From Burhinus oedicnemus (lineage: Eukaryota; Chordata; Aves; Charadriiformes; Burhinidae): a stretch of 64,000 nt of DNA. Both the position numbers and the translations under genes were made by a program. The notes beneath the pieces were generated by a model, which had not been told where the DNA came from, searched no databases, and saw only the letters and a program-made list of their open reading frames with translations. Shown here one piece after another: positions 22,729 through 33,250 of the stretch. Location: NCBI GenBank assembly GCA_008921705.1, contig VFFE01009149.1:172265-236264 (forward strand), in the 5' to 3' direction. Position 1 is the stretch's first letter. Each line of letters starts with the position of its first letter.

Positions 22729-25700
22729 ATAAAGTGATTCTTCCCAGGTACATTTCTCCCAGAGGCTTGTCAACCCAAAAGATTAAGGTTGCCATATTCA
22801 ATACTCTACAAGTTACAACATAGATTATATGCGGACACCAAGAGACGAAAAAGTAGCAACAGATTCTTTTAAGTTCCCGGCATGTGGTATTGATATTATT
22901 CTTGCAGAGGGTTTAAGGTGTTTGGTTTGGTCCCAGGGATGCAAGTTCGAAGCCTTGTGCTGTATTTGATCCAAAGATGACTTGTCATAAATCCAAGTGG
23001 CTGGCCCATGGACCGAAGCATGAGGATGGTCACAGGTGTAACGTTGACCAGTCCTGGCTTGAGAAGTTGGCAGGAGAAATAGCAGCATGTTACCTATGCT
23101 ACATAGGCTTCAGTGAACCTGGAAATCTTCTGGTTTAAGTCCGCATATATCGATGGCAACACAGCTGAAAAAGGGGTGTGTTTTCACATGGAAGCTTCTT
23201 ATGGAAGAATTAAATGGAGATTAGGTGGGGTTTTGCTGGTTCCTTCTTCCCCCGCTTTCTAAAGGAGGTGACTTACTAGACAGGGATTTTGATAAAAGTC
23301 TTATTTGCTTTCCCAGAGATTTCTGGTGCTAACACAAACCAAGGTGACACCCCAGGCCCTCCCTTGGCATCCCTCCAGAAGTCCATCTCGTAGGTGTCCT
23401 ATCACAAGCACAGACCTGTCCCCATTCAGGTGGTCATGTCTATCAAACTGTGTCACCTTCAGTACTGTCTTCAACATAAAACAAACTTGAACTCTTGCTT
23501 TTGCAGACTACACAGAGCTCTTTAACTGCTGTGGAACTGCATCCCTAGACCGAAGTGGGAGACAATACAGTGCATTTGCTAAACCCATTAATCAACTGAT
23601 TACAGCCGAAATTAATTTTTATGTATATGTCATCTTACCCGTCAAAACACAAAGCAGATGTTTTAGTGAAAAGAGAGTCTACTCGGATTATTATCATCTG
23701 ATGTGAAGGGAAAGCGTGGGGAGACGGCATTCTTTCATTGGGTAGTTTTTCAGGTGACAAATTATTACTGAGAATCACACAATGACTCTCTCTGCTTTAA
23801 ACCCAAGCCTCAGCAAATTTAAATTATATATTGGAAAAAAAAAAAAGAAGTTGAGCATGTTAGCTATATTGTTTCTGACTTGTCATTCTTTATCAGGCAA
23901 TTAAGTGCAATGTGACATTTTCTTGACAAAGTGGCTCTGTACAGCTGTGTCTTTCTCCAGACAAAACATAAAGCAAATTAAAATGCGTGCATCCATAAAT
24001 CTCCGTGGCTGCAGCTGTAACAGGGGTAGAAAGAGGGGGAGGAGGGAGCGATGACGTATGGAGCTCTTCACAAAAGATCGGTATCATCTCCGGTTTAGTT
24101 TTCCTTTTGCTTTATTTTCTTTTCATTATCATCCTCAATTTAAAAATGATAAACATTATGTTGCCCCCTAATAGTCCTTTCTGTCTAAGGATTTCAGCAC
24201 ATGGGAGACTGTGTAGGGCATCTCACAGCTCCTTGTTTTTGGTAACAAGCCACTGTTTCTTGATGGGCAAACCGAGACCTTCAGTAATGAAGCAATTTGG
24301 TTAAAATTAGAATTGTAGGGGGAAAAAAACCAACACCAAAACCCACATGAAGACACCTCAAGTACATCCTGCTGCCCCAAGGTGAGATTAGCTAAGCCTT
24401 AATCCTTCTCTAGGCAGAACCCAGGCTTGTGCATCCAAGCCCAGTTCATTAATTCAAAATCCGTCCTTCCCACCTGCACCAGAAGAATGTGTGTTGGCTA
24501 CTTTCCATTCAATAGACACTCCCTGACCCTGGCAAACATAGAGTTGCTGTGTTAAATTGGGTTTTGTCTAGTGCAGGTGTAGTCACTCTCTGGACTGAGT
24601 TGTTTGCAAACCTTAAAGACGGGAGGAAGCGAGGAGATTCCAGGCCTCCCCTTGGGTCTGTTTTCCTGAAGCAAAACTGATTAGCCATTTCCCTGTGCTG
24701 GCTGGCAAACCGTCTCCATGCTGTGTTTACATAAATCACAATAAGCCTAATTCAGGCAGCAAGCCATGTGCAAACAGAAATCACTGCCAGATGCTCCTGC
24801 AGACGAGGACACCGAAGAAACCAACAGCTAATTCAGTCACCAGCTTCCACGTTCCTAGATTTTCTGTTGGTAAACTTCAGATAATGGAGCCTGGGACATA
24901 TTGGTAATGATGTTTGGAGACTTGCAGGCACTAAGCGCATCCGCAATAGTATGTCAGAGAGCACTTAGAGCAGTAATGTTTTGCGAGCGAATACAAGTGT
25001 TTCTCACTTAAACTGCATCTATCTGAATTTTATCGTATGCAAGGTTCCTGAGGTATTTTCCTAAACAGACTGTTGCGTGAAGAGTTCACCAGTAAAACAA
25101 TGCTATAGTCCTTAAAAGTAGGATTACTAGAGGGTCACAGCACTAACTGGTGAGATCAAAGGAAGGAAGCCCTGATTCACCATCGTCAGTCTGAAGGTTG
25201 TCCATGTCTTTCCCTTGAGCCGCGATGGGGACTGACGAGTCACGGGAGAATTTAATCTTCACTGTGATTTGTCCAAAAGCCACTTCCAGAAACAAATCCT
25301 GTGTCTTGGAGCCGAAGCCAGCTGTCGAGTTGTTGTGTCGGGTCCTCTACATCTGTGCTAAGTCCCCAACATTTAGCAGTAATTAGCAGTCAAGGAGCTG
25401 GGCTCTTCGCAAATCAGTTTTGTAAAGGTGTTTACAGAGATACATAACTCCTTACTACTGTGCTCAGCTGTAAGCAATTTGGGGAGGCAAGTGCCGCTGC
25501 TCAATTTTTTCCCAAGTCTGAACCTCTGCCAGCTGTTGGCAAGTAATTCACACTGTTGTTCATCATGGATATCCCTGAACAGATTATTTGGTTTATGGAT
25601 TAACACTGCTTTGGGTCAAGCAAAACTAAACATGGCGTACCTCAGAGTGCTTTGGGGTTCTCTGTAAGCTCAGCCAAGGGTGCTGCTTGCCTTCATAGAA

Positions 25701-25915
25701 CTGATCTGTGAAAACCCACACACTGCAAATAGATGGATGAGAGAATGTCATCAGTTACCACAGTCCCCAAAAAGATCACTCCGTCTCCAACCTCTCAGTC
25801 TTGATCCTTTCGGAAGACCTGCGAAATACCACCACAAGGCCGAGCCTGAGAAGGAAAATCCATAATCTAAAAGCTCTAGTTTCCATCCTTCCCGTTTCTC
25901 TATCCTGAACTTTTT
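22729..25915. other. Unique non-coding sequence; possible conserved stretches
   Basis: No repeat family is recognised. At 23507-23706 an acceptor-like TTGCAG is followed by a long open frame and by TAAT/TGATTA-type homeodomain-like sites. At about 24045-24060 there is a CRE-like TGACGTA. At 24930-25045 several CpGs survive in AT-rich sequence. These may be conserved elements. Nothing here is a proven gene. Confidence 0.4.
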
Positions 25916-26576
25916 GGACAGTGGTTGATGAGAAGCTCAACATGAGCCAGCAATGTGCGCTTGCAGCCCAGAAACCCAACCGCGTCCTGGGCTGCATCAA
26001 AAGAAGCATGGCCAGCAGGGCAAGGGAGGGGATTCTGGCCCTCTACTCTTCTCTGGTGAGACCTCCCTTGCAGTGCTGCATCCAGCTCTGTAGCCCCCAA
26101 CATAAGAATGACATGGACTTGTTGGAGCAGGGCCAGAGGAGACCACAAAGGTGATGGAGCACCTCTCCTATGACGACAGGCTTAGAGAGTTGGGGCTGTT
26201 CAACATGGAGAAGAGAAGGCTCTGAGGAGATCTTATAGCAACCTTCCAGTACCTAAAGGGGCCTACAAGAAAGATGGGGAGGGACTCTTCATCAGGGAGT
26301 GGAGCAATAGGATGAGGGGGAACGGTTTTAAACTGGAAGAGGGGAGATTTAGAATAGATATTAGGAAGAAATTCTTTACTCTGAGAGTGGTGAGGCACTG
26401 GAACAGGTTGCCCAGGGAAGTTGTGGATACCCCATCCCTGGAGGTGTTCAAGGTCAGGCTGGATGGGGCTTTGAGCAACCAGGTCTAGGGGAAGGTGTCC
26501 TTGTCCATGGCAGGGGGGTTAGAACTAGATGATCTTGAAGGTCCCTTCCAACCTAAACCATTCTATGATTCTATGA
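25916..26576 (+). mobile_element. CR1 LINE, 5'-truncated, plus strand
   Basis: Begins within GGACAGTGGTTGATGAGAAG and ends with CCATTCTATGATTCTATGAC. The order is ORF2 C-terminus, then the 3'UTR block (CAGGGGGGTTAGAACTAGAT) and octamer tail. It resembles the minus-strand copy at 2151-3040 more closely than the other CR1s here, including the same in-frame stop. Confidence 0.96.
25921..26478 (+). pseudogene. CR1 ORF2 C-terminal remnant with stops and frameshift
   Basis: The first 77 codons (to 26154) read [39 protein letters not shown] and [10 protein letters not shown]. An indel and then a TGA after KRRL (near 26222-26224) interrupt the frame. The remaining piece carries the [17 protein letters not shown] and [16 protein letters not shown] end of ORF2 in translation. 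The palm domain is missing, so it is non-functional. Confidence 0.9.
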
Positions 26577-29070
26577 CATGGTGTATTCTGTACAATGCCT
26601 CGAGTCATAGAAATCTTGTGAAGTATAAGCAGCGCATGTAAGCTCTTGAAATTGTCCTCACCTGCTTCACCCCACTGGTCAGGCAAGATCCAAAAAGAAT
26701 GGGAGGTCATACCCATCAGACCTAGGTGAAGGCTGCAAATCAGCCTGCACATAAGGAGCAGAGAAGAGTGGCAAATAGCACCAACTGCAGACAAAGAGCT
26801 CATAGCTTAACACGGGAAGAGGAAGGACAGGCAGGGAAACAAAGGCACAGTGCAGTGAAGTGTCTGGGACATGGACATCTGAGCAGTCACAGGAAGAAAG
26901 CACTTTGTGTCATCTCTAAGGTTTAGTGCTTGAGACCACACCATCTCTGGCCCATCTGCTGCTAACTAGGGAGGTTAGGCCAGAAGAAAGAAAAATCCCA
27001 TTTTCCCCCAAGGAAGGATGGAGAGGAAAGAATTTACCTGATGTTAGGCAGAAGCTAGGAGTGACTGTCAAGGTTGTTCTCACCTACAGCTTTGGTTAAC
27101 TCTGTTCTAGGAATTCTAAGGCAAGAAGAAAAACAAAGTTATGCATCAGTCTCTGATTAAATGAAACCATGATGTGTTACGTTCAGCAGCCTTCATTAAA
27201 AAGTGTTTGTTATTAGATGCTAAAATTTGTTCTCTGTTGGATGCCACATGCATTTTATCAACTACAGTCAGAGGAATCAGACTTCAAAACAGTGGATTTT
27301 TATTTGAGTTCTGAAGGAAACTTGTTTCTTGATGAGTAAAAAAAGAGGAAGAGAAGAGAAGAGCAATAAACAAATGGGGGAAATGGAAAAAATCCAGGAG
27401 TTTAATCCAAAGATGAAATAAACACTTTTCAGAAAGTGTCCTGGTGATTTCTGATTTTCCAGTGAAAAATAAAGATTCAGACAAATAAAATCTAAAGTCT
27501 TCAGGGTTTATATCAATTTTTAGGCATTGCTAGGCCTGTTTCATCTCTTAGTCACATTTCTGTTTTGCCAATTTAATTCCGTGGGTTTCAGCAATGTACC
27601 TTTCCCTAGTTTAAAGCAGTGTCAGGGAAGGAGAAACATGCTCTGAATTAATCTCGGGAATGAATTGATGGCAAGTTGAGAGAGAGAGAGGAGGGTGGTC
27701 CCAGAGGGCAAAGGACTCAATTTCTCAAAATGTAGCTCTAAATAATTAATATCTTGTTTCAGGTCCCTGGTAATATACCATTGCTGTAGGACTCGTGCTT
27801 TCTATTGCTATTAAATGTGTTACAAGCTCTCTGCATGAGTAACACCAGCTCACTAAGGACCTAATCTAAACTCTGCTCGTCTCTTTGGTATGATTACAAG
27901 TCAAAGAAAGGCAGCCTCTTGCTTTCTGTCAGCTTTGGAAGAAAAATTAGAAAATTACACTGTTTTGCTGTTTACTTTTGAAAAATCCATTGGTTCTAGC
28001 ACAGAAGAATGGTACAAAATATAGATATTACTTTGTAGCTATAATCCGAAGTAATAGGACACAGCAAGCTTCATAGGGTTTTGGGCAGCGGGACGTGGAA
28101 ACAAGGATTTTACTTGATCTAAAGAAAATAAATTTAAGGAGTGACATAGGTCAGAGTGAGTGCCAGGGTCCAGGCCTGCTGAAAAAAGTAATTAATAGCA
28201 ATAGGAGTTCTCAGCATGGACGTTGTCTCATCCTCACCTGATTCTTTGCAAATGGGTGCCAAGAACATCCGAGCAGCAAGTGCTTCGCTCCCTGGTAGCT
28301 CCTTTGGATTTGCATAAGTCAATTCATGTTCATCTTCATTCTACACAACAAAAAAGTCATCTGTTGAAAAGAAAAAAAATTACTCCACACTACCTGTAAC
28401 CTTAGAACGCACAAATTGAACATGCCTGGGCTGGAAGAGCCGTGGCAGAGTGAAGGAAGGTCTGGTGGTTTCAGGGCTGTTCTGGCACTGGGAGAGGTGC
28501 CTCATGACACCAAGGGAGGTCTCAGCCCAACTTGCCATGTGCCTTGTCTCAGAGAGGACAGCTGGATGGGACAGCACGTGTTGTGCGACATGCAGCTCTG
28601 CAATGACATTTGGTCCAAGCAGGTCCAAAAAAATGCCCATCTCCCCATCTCAGCTACCACAGGCCACTATCAGAATTGTACAGTAAAAGACATAAAACCA
28701 CAGCTACAAGGAGTCACAGTAAGACAGCAGAGGGAGCGAAGCCAGTGCTCATATCATTAGAGCTTACCAAAAGGATTTGTTAAATCTGACTACTGGTGAC
28801 CCCAGGAGACAGGCTTTGGTCTAAAACACAGGGAGGAACGCAACATTCCCAGTAGTCTGAGCTGGGAGAAAAGAGCCCTTCTAACTAAACTTGGCAACAC
28901 AAAAAAGACTGTAGTTATAGCAGGGAAAGAGCACTGAGACCACTGCTGACCAGCCAGCCCTGGTGCCCTGGACTCTTTGAAGCAGGCACGTACAGCCTGT
29001 GCCCTACAGTGGAGCCTGGTGCTGTGCTTGATTTTTCTATTTCTATCTAAAAGGCAAAACAAACTGAAAT
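26577..29070. other. Unique non-coding sequence
   Basis: No gene or interspersed repeat is recognised. A 114-codon plus-strand frame at 28416-28760 and its overlapping frames show no motif. A short (GA)n run sits near 27680. Confidence 0.55.
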
Positions 29071-29296
29071 GAGAAGAGACGAGAAGAGACGAGAAGAGAC
29101 GAGACGAGACGAGACGAAGAGAAGAGAAAAGAGAAGAGAAGAGAAGAGAAGAGAAGAGAAGAGAAGAGAAGAGAAGAGAAGAGAAGAGAAGAGAAGAGAG
29201 GAGAAGAGAAAAGAAGAGAAGAAGAGAAGAGAAGAGAAGAGAAGAGAAGAGAAGAGAAGAGAAGAGAAGAGAAGAGAAGAGAAGAGAAGAGAAGAG

Positions 29297-29328
<32 letters not shown>

Positions 29329-29475
29329 AAAAGAAAAGAAAAGAAAAGAAAAGAAAAGAAAAGAAAAGAAAAGAAAAGAAAAGAAAAGAAAAGAAAAGAA
29401 AAGAAAAGAAAAGAAAAGAAAAGAAAAGAAAAGAAAAGAAAAGAAAAGAAAAGAAAAGAAAAGAAAAGAAAAGAA
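29071..29475. repeat. Pentanucleotide purine tract (GAGAC/GAGAA/GAAAA)n
   Basis: A 405-bp tract whose plus strand is almost all purine. It has three ordered blocks: GAGAAGAGAC-type units with GAGAC repeats (29071-29116), then GAGAA units with occasional slips (about 29117-29306), then a homogeneous GAAAA array (about 29307-29475). The 147- and 164-codon frames across it (KRREE-type on plus, LLFSF-type on minus) come only from the repeat. Such homopurine mirror-repeat DNA can form triplex (H-DNA) structures in vitro. Confidence 0.98.
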
Positions 29476-31392
29476 TCAGGAAAAATATTTCCTGAAAAAA
29501 TACAGAGCTTAAAAAAGAGCAATAGACTTAGAAGCACTTTTTATACTGTTACATTTGTTAAGGACTAGATTTATCAGAGAACTGTTCAACAGTGTGGGAC
29601 TGGTTTGATGTTATGTCATTCAAAAGGGATACAAGATTTTTTTAGCAAGGCTGTGAATGATATGAAATCTCTCTTTTAAAATCTGCAGCTCATACTGTTA
29701 TATCAACTGTACAGTTGTAGCAGAAGTTAAAGTAACTATAAACAGTAATATTTTCAACTAATAATATCTTGAATAGTTTTTCTTTTTTTTTATTTTTTTT
29801 ATTTTGTAATAGGTAAGTTCAGATCACCCCATAACCAGAGTGTAATGAAATTGTCAACATTTTCTTCATTTCTTCTTTTCCTGACAAATGGTGTGAACAT
29901 ATCACCTTTTTCTCTTAATGGAAAACCTAACTGGAATACATCAAAATGCTATTAGGTTTTTCATTTTCTACCACAATTTAATGCTGGGGAATGCATGCAA
30001 CCTTCATCTGTGCACGACTGTAAAATATTCCCTGTCCCTGATAAAATGACTGCAACGGAAAATCAAGCAGAATTGTTCTCTGTTTTGTATTACTATTCCT
30101 TTGTTACAGTCTCTCTCTGACTGTGTGTAGGAGGATTATCAGGGCTACACAAATACACATGGGTTATATTACCTAAAATGTGCTAAAAATGACTTAGGTA
30201 AAATGTTAATGTGTAAACACATTTAATTAAAAAGTCTTCATCTTCAACACTACTTTGCTGCATACTACATTTCTTCAAAAACAAAAATAGTGAAGCAAAC
30301 AATGCATTTATCATAAGTTTCAGGAGATGTTGATTTCAATATTATGTAGAAAATAGAGAAAAAGATCAAATACCCTCATCCCAAGGGAAATATCTGTAAC
30401 CTATTCGTTGTTTAATTCATTTTGTCATGAGCTAAACCAATAGTGAAATATAAAATAAATCTAGGCTTGCATACATAATGTAAGTCAACACAGATCCTAA
30501 AAATGAAATCCTTCATCTATAATGTTACACCTTACAAGATCAAATCATGTTCCTTTTCGAGGCAATTTCTTTAAATGGGAGCAGAATTAGGCCCTTGCAT
30601 CGTATCCCTCAGAAGGAAAATCTGTGCCAGAATGTTAAAAAAATTGCTATCATAACCTAAGTACAAAATGCATAATTATGACACCAAGTTGCTTTAATAA
30701 CATGGTGTACTAAATAAAATTAATGTTACTTTTAAATTCCTAGCATCTCTTATCTATTTGAAAACTAAAAAAAGAATAAATATCTGTCTGTGTAGCAATT
30801 GTTTTTGTTTCTAAAAGAGTTGTCATAAGTAAAATGGAACTTTTTCACCAAGTTTTGTGAATAAATAAGCACATTATTGAACGAACATTGACATTATAAA
30901 CTTGCCTTTGTCTAAATATCATTATTGTCTTCTGATAGTTAACTATGGTAGTTTTATAAATTATATAGATATATACATATGTACATAGTTAAATATATAT
31001 TTCAGATTAAGTCTTTCTATTAATACCAGTGGAGGAATCAAACAGGAAATAACTTAAAACTTTTTATTTGTTTTCATCTGGAAAATTCTATCTAGAGGAT
31101 TTTATGAAGAATGCAGAAAGGAAATAAGTAATATTTTCCCTTTTCCTTTTTTAAACAATACACAATGCACAGAAGAAATCAAAGTTCTGGAGTAGTTGCT
31201 TCAATGTAAAATAAGATCAAATAATTTGGATTAATTGATGGTTAAAAACAAAATTTCTAGAATTAAAAAATGTAAAGCAGCAAAATTGAATATTTTTTTT
31301 CTCCAAGCATCATATCTAAGTACATATTAATTCTGAAAAATAATTTTTTATAGGAAGAGAATATAGATTTTTGTATAATTTTAATCAAATTG

Positions 31393-31410
31393 GAATAATA
31401 ATAATAATAA
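31393..31410. repeat. (AAT)6 microsatellite
   Basis: A short uninterrupted AATAATAAT run. Confidence 0.9.
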
Positions 31411-31429
31411 ACCATTTTGGTTTAGGCAG

Positions 31430-31820
31430 TGCTGATTTAAAGATGACTTCGTAGCAGCGCTTCCACTTGTCAGCTAGCAGCACCTAGATCTGGTCCATTG
31501 AGGCTGCAAGAGCAGCTGTAGACAGGTGTCCTACCCTTCTCCATGCTCATCAGCGGGCTGCGGCTATTCTCTCAGCCAGAGACATTGTCAGCCTCTAGGA
31601 AAACCAGAGATCAAATGTAGAGGTCATTAGCTAGCACCTTTTGGTCTTGCTATAATAACATCCCGATTGCATACATGGCAATTTACATAGCATTACCCAT
31701 TATGCTTTGTGCTGCAATTTTGCTTTTGGAGGTCACTCTAACTTGATTAACTCTCTCTTAAGAGTGTCTTTTCTAAGCATCAAAGCCCCGCATTTACACA
31801 TTTTACTCTATTCCTTGTTG
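31430..31820. promoter_or_regulatory. Candidate conserved non-coding element
   Basis: A mixed-composition island in AT-rich repeat-free DNA. It has clustered motifs of the kind seen in deeply conserved enhancers, including a short AT-rich block with CCGATTGCATACATGGC and CATTACCCATTATG. It has no coding potential. The call rests on appearance only, since no alignment was possible. Confidence 0.25.
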
Positions 31821-32319
31821 GCAGCTTCTTTGAAACTAAGGTGCTGTGTCGAATTGTACTGGGAGTCCTGAAAATATAACCATAAAAAAAATTCCGTAAG
31901 GTAAGACCCAAAACCTTCAATAACAAAATGTCCAATTAAAATCAGCTAGGTGGCCTTGGTAGGCTTGCAGCCTTTCTGAATTTGCAAACCTCAGTAGATA
32001 TTTTTAATTGCTTTTTCTGTATTATTTATTTGTTTTATCTGTAATTAGATACACAGACTATCTGCCTCTCTTGTTCCTTTTCTTCAGCATTAGCTGTTCA
32101 CAGCGGATGTTCCTTCCGCTAGGTGTCTGTCAGAATTTGGGATTCTATACCCATTATCAAGATTGATAGCAGTTATCAAACCTCAAAACACGCATGTGTT
32201 TTTTAAATATTAGCTGTCACGGTGTGATAAGTTGTGTTGGATTGTATGTTGCAGAGTGTAGCACAGAGCCCAGTGGGGCTCAGTTTTAAAAGACGAACAT
32301 ACCGAACTCGATGGCGGAG

Positions 32320-32372
32320 CACATAAACACATAGACACAGATACAGAGACACACAGGCAAACACACACACAA
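32320..32372. repeat. CA-rich low-complexity tract
   Basis: Degenerate ACACAGAC-type sequence ending in an AC run. Probably a decayed dinucleotide repeat. Confidence 0.8.
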
Positions 32373-32929
32373 CTGGTGTTCAATATTTAATGGAAATCTA
32401 CAAAAATTGTTCAACACCCTTATCTTTTGTTTTCTAACATAATTTAGTTACATAGCTAAAATGGAAATTTTGGGTTTATATCTGACAGACTAGATAAAAT
32501 TTGCTTTAAATTTTGAAAAATTAGTTAAACAGAACATGCAGAAATGTTAAAATACTGTGGAGAAATGCAAAATACAGGAAAGAATAAGTGCAAATTGACA
32601 TGTATGGTATAGGAGGGAGGGGATAATCATGCTCTGTTAAGTATTTTATAAAATAGTGGTCTACCAAAGCATTAGGAGATGTCTGGAAAATGTGATCCAT
32701 AACACATCTGCTGAATCTCTGTGAAATCCTTCCTATTTTGGAATAGTAACTAAATAATTTTCATTCAGGATAACTTCTTACCCTTTAAAAAAAGCAATCA
32801 GAAGATTTTGATTACACTTTGTTTTATTTAGCAGCAAAAATGAGTTTTGTTCGTGCTTTAGAGGCAACATACAAATGTGCATCCACATGTGCGTAACAGC
32901 ATCATTTTAGCCCATAAGTCCAATCTTTC

Positions 32930-33250
32930 TTTTACACTCCTAAATAATCTCAAAACATTTTACACGTTCTTTTCTGCAGAAATTTGCATATTAATGCAGT
33001 CTAATTGGCTACTCTTGTAGCCTTTAATGCTATCTGCAGTATTCAGATATCTTTAATAAAGAAGCTGTAGAACAGTTTTTGGCTCTTTAATGGGGACTTT
33101 AAAAGTATATAATTATCCCTTTGTGCATACAAACTAACAGAAACACTTTCATACTGACAGAGGATTGCTGCTATTATTTATTTTTTTATTTCTCTAAAAG
33201 GTAGTGGTGAAGAATTCACTTCTAGCGAGCTAAAATGTGGTATTTTAATT
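32930..33250. promoter_or_regulatory. Candidate conserved non-coding element with octamer motif
   Basis: Contains a perfect octamer ATTTGCAT at 32982-32989 followed at once by ATTAATGCAG and CTAATTGG. This is a dense cluster of POU- and homeodomain-type cores, with several further TTAAT/ATTA cores to 33250. There is no open frame or repeat. Clusters like this are frequent in developmental enhancers, but AT-rich sequence also yields them by chance. Confidence 0.28.

Noticed and set aside
23509..23703. NCCG in an open frame, recalling the tetraspanin CCG motif
   Set aside because: Only four residues match; no membrane segments or the other conserved cysteines of a tetraspanin loop are present.
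29043..29537. Open frames of 147 (plus) and 164 (minus) codons
   Set aside because: They are direct translations of the pentanucleotide repeat, with KRREE-type and LFSSL-type periodic residues; not genes.
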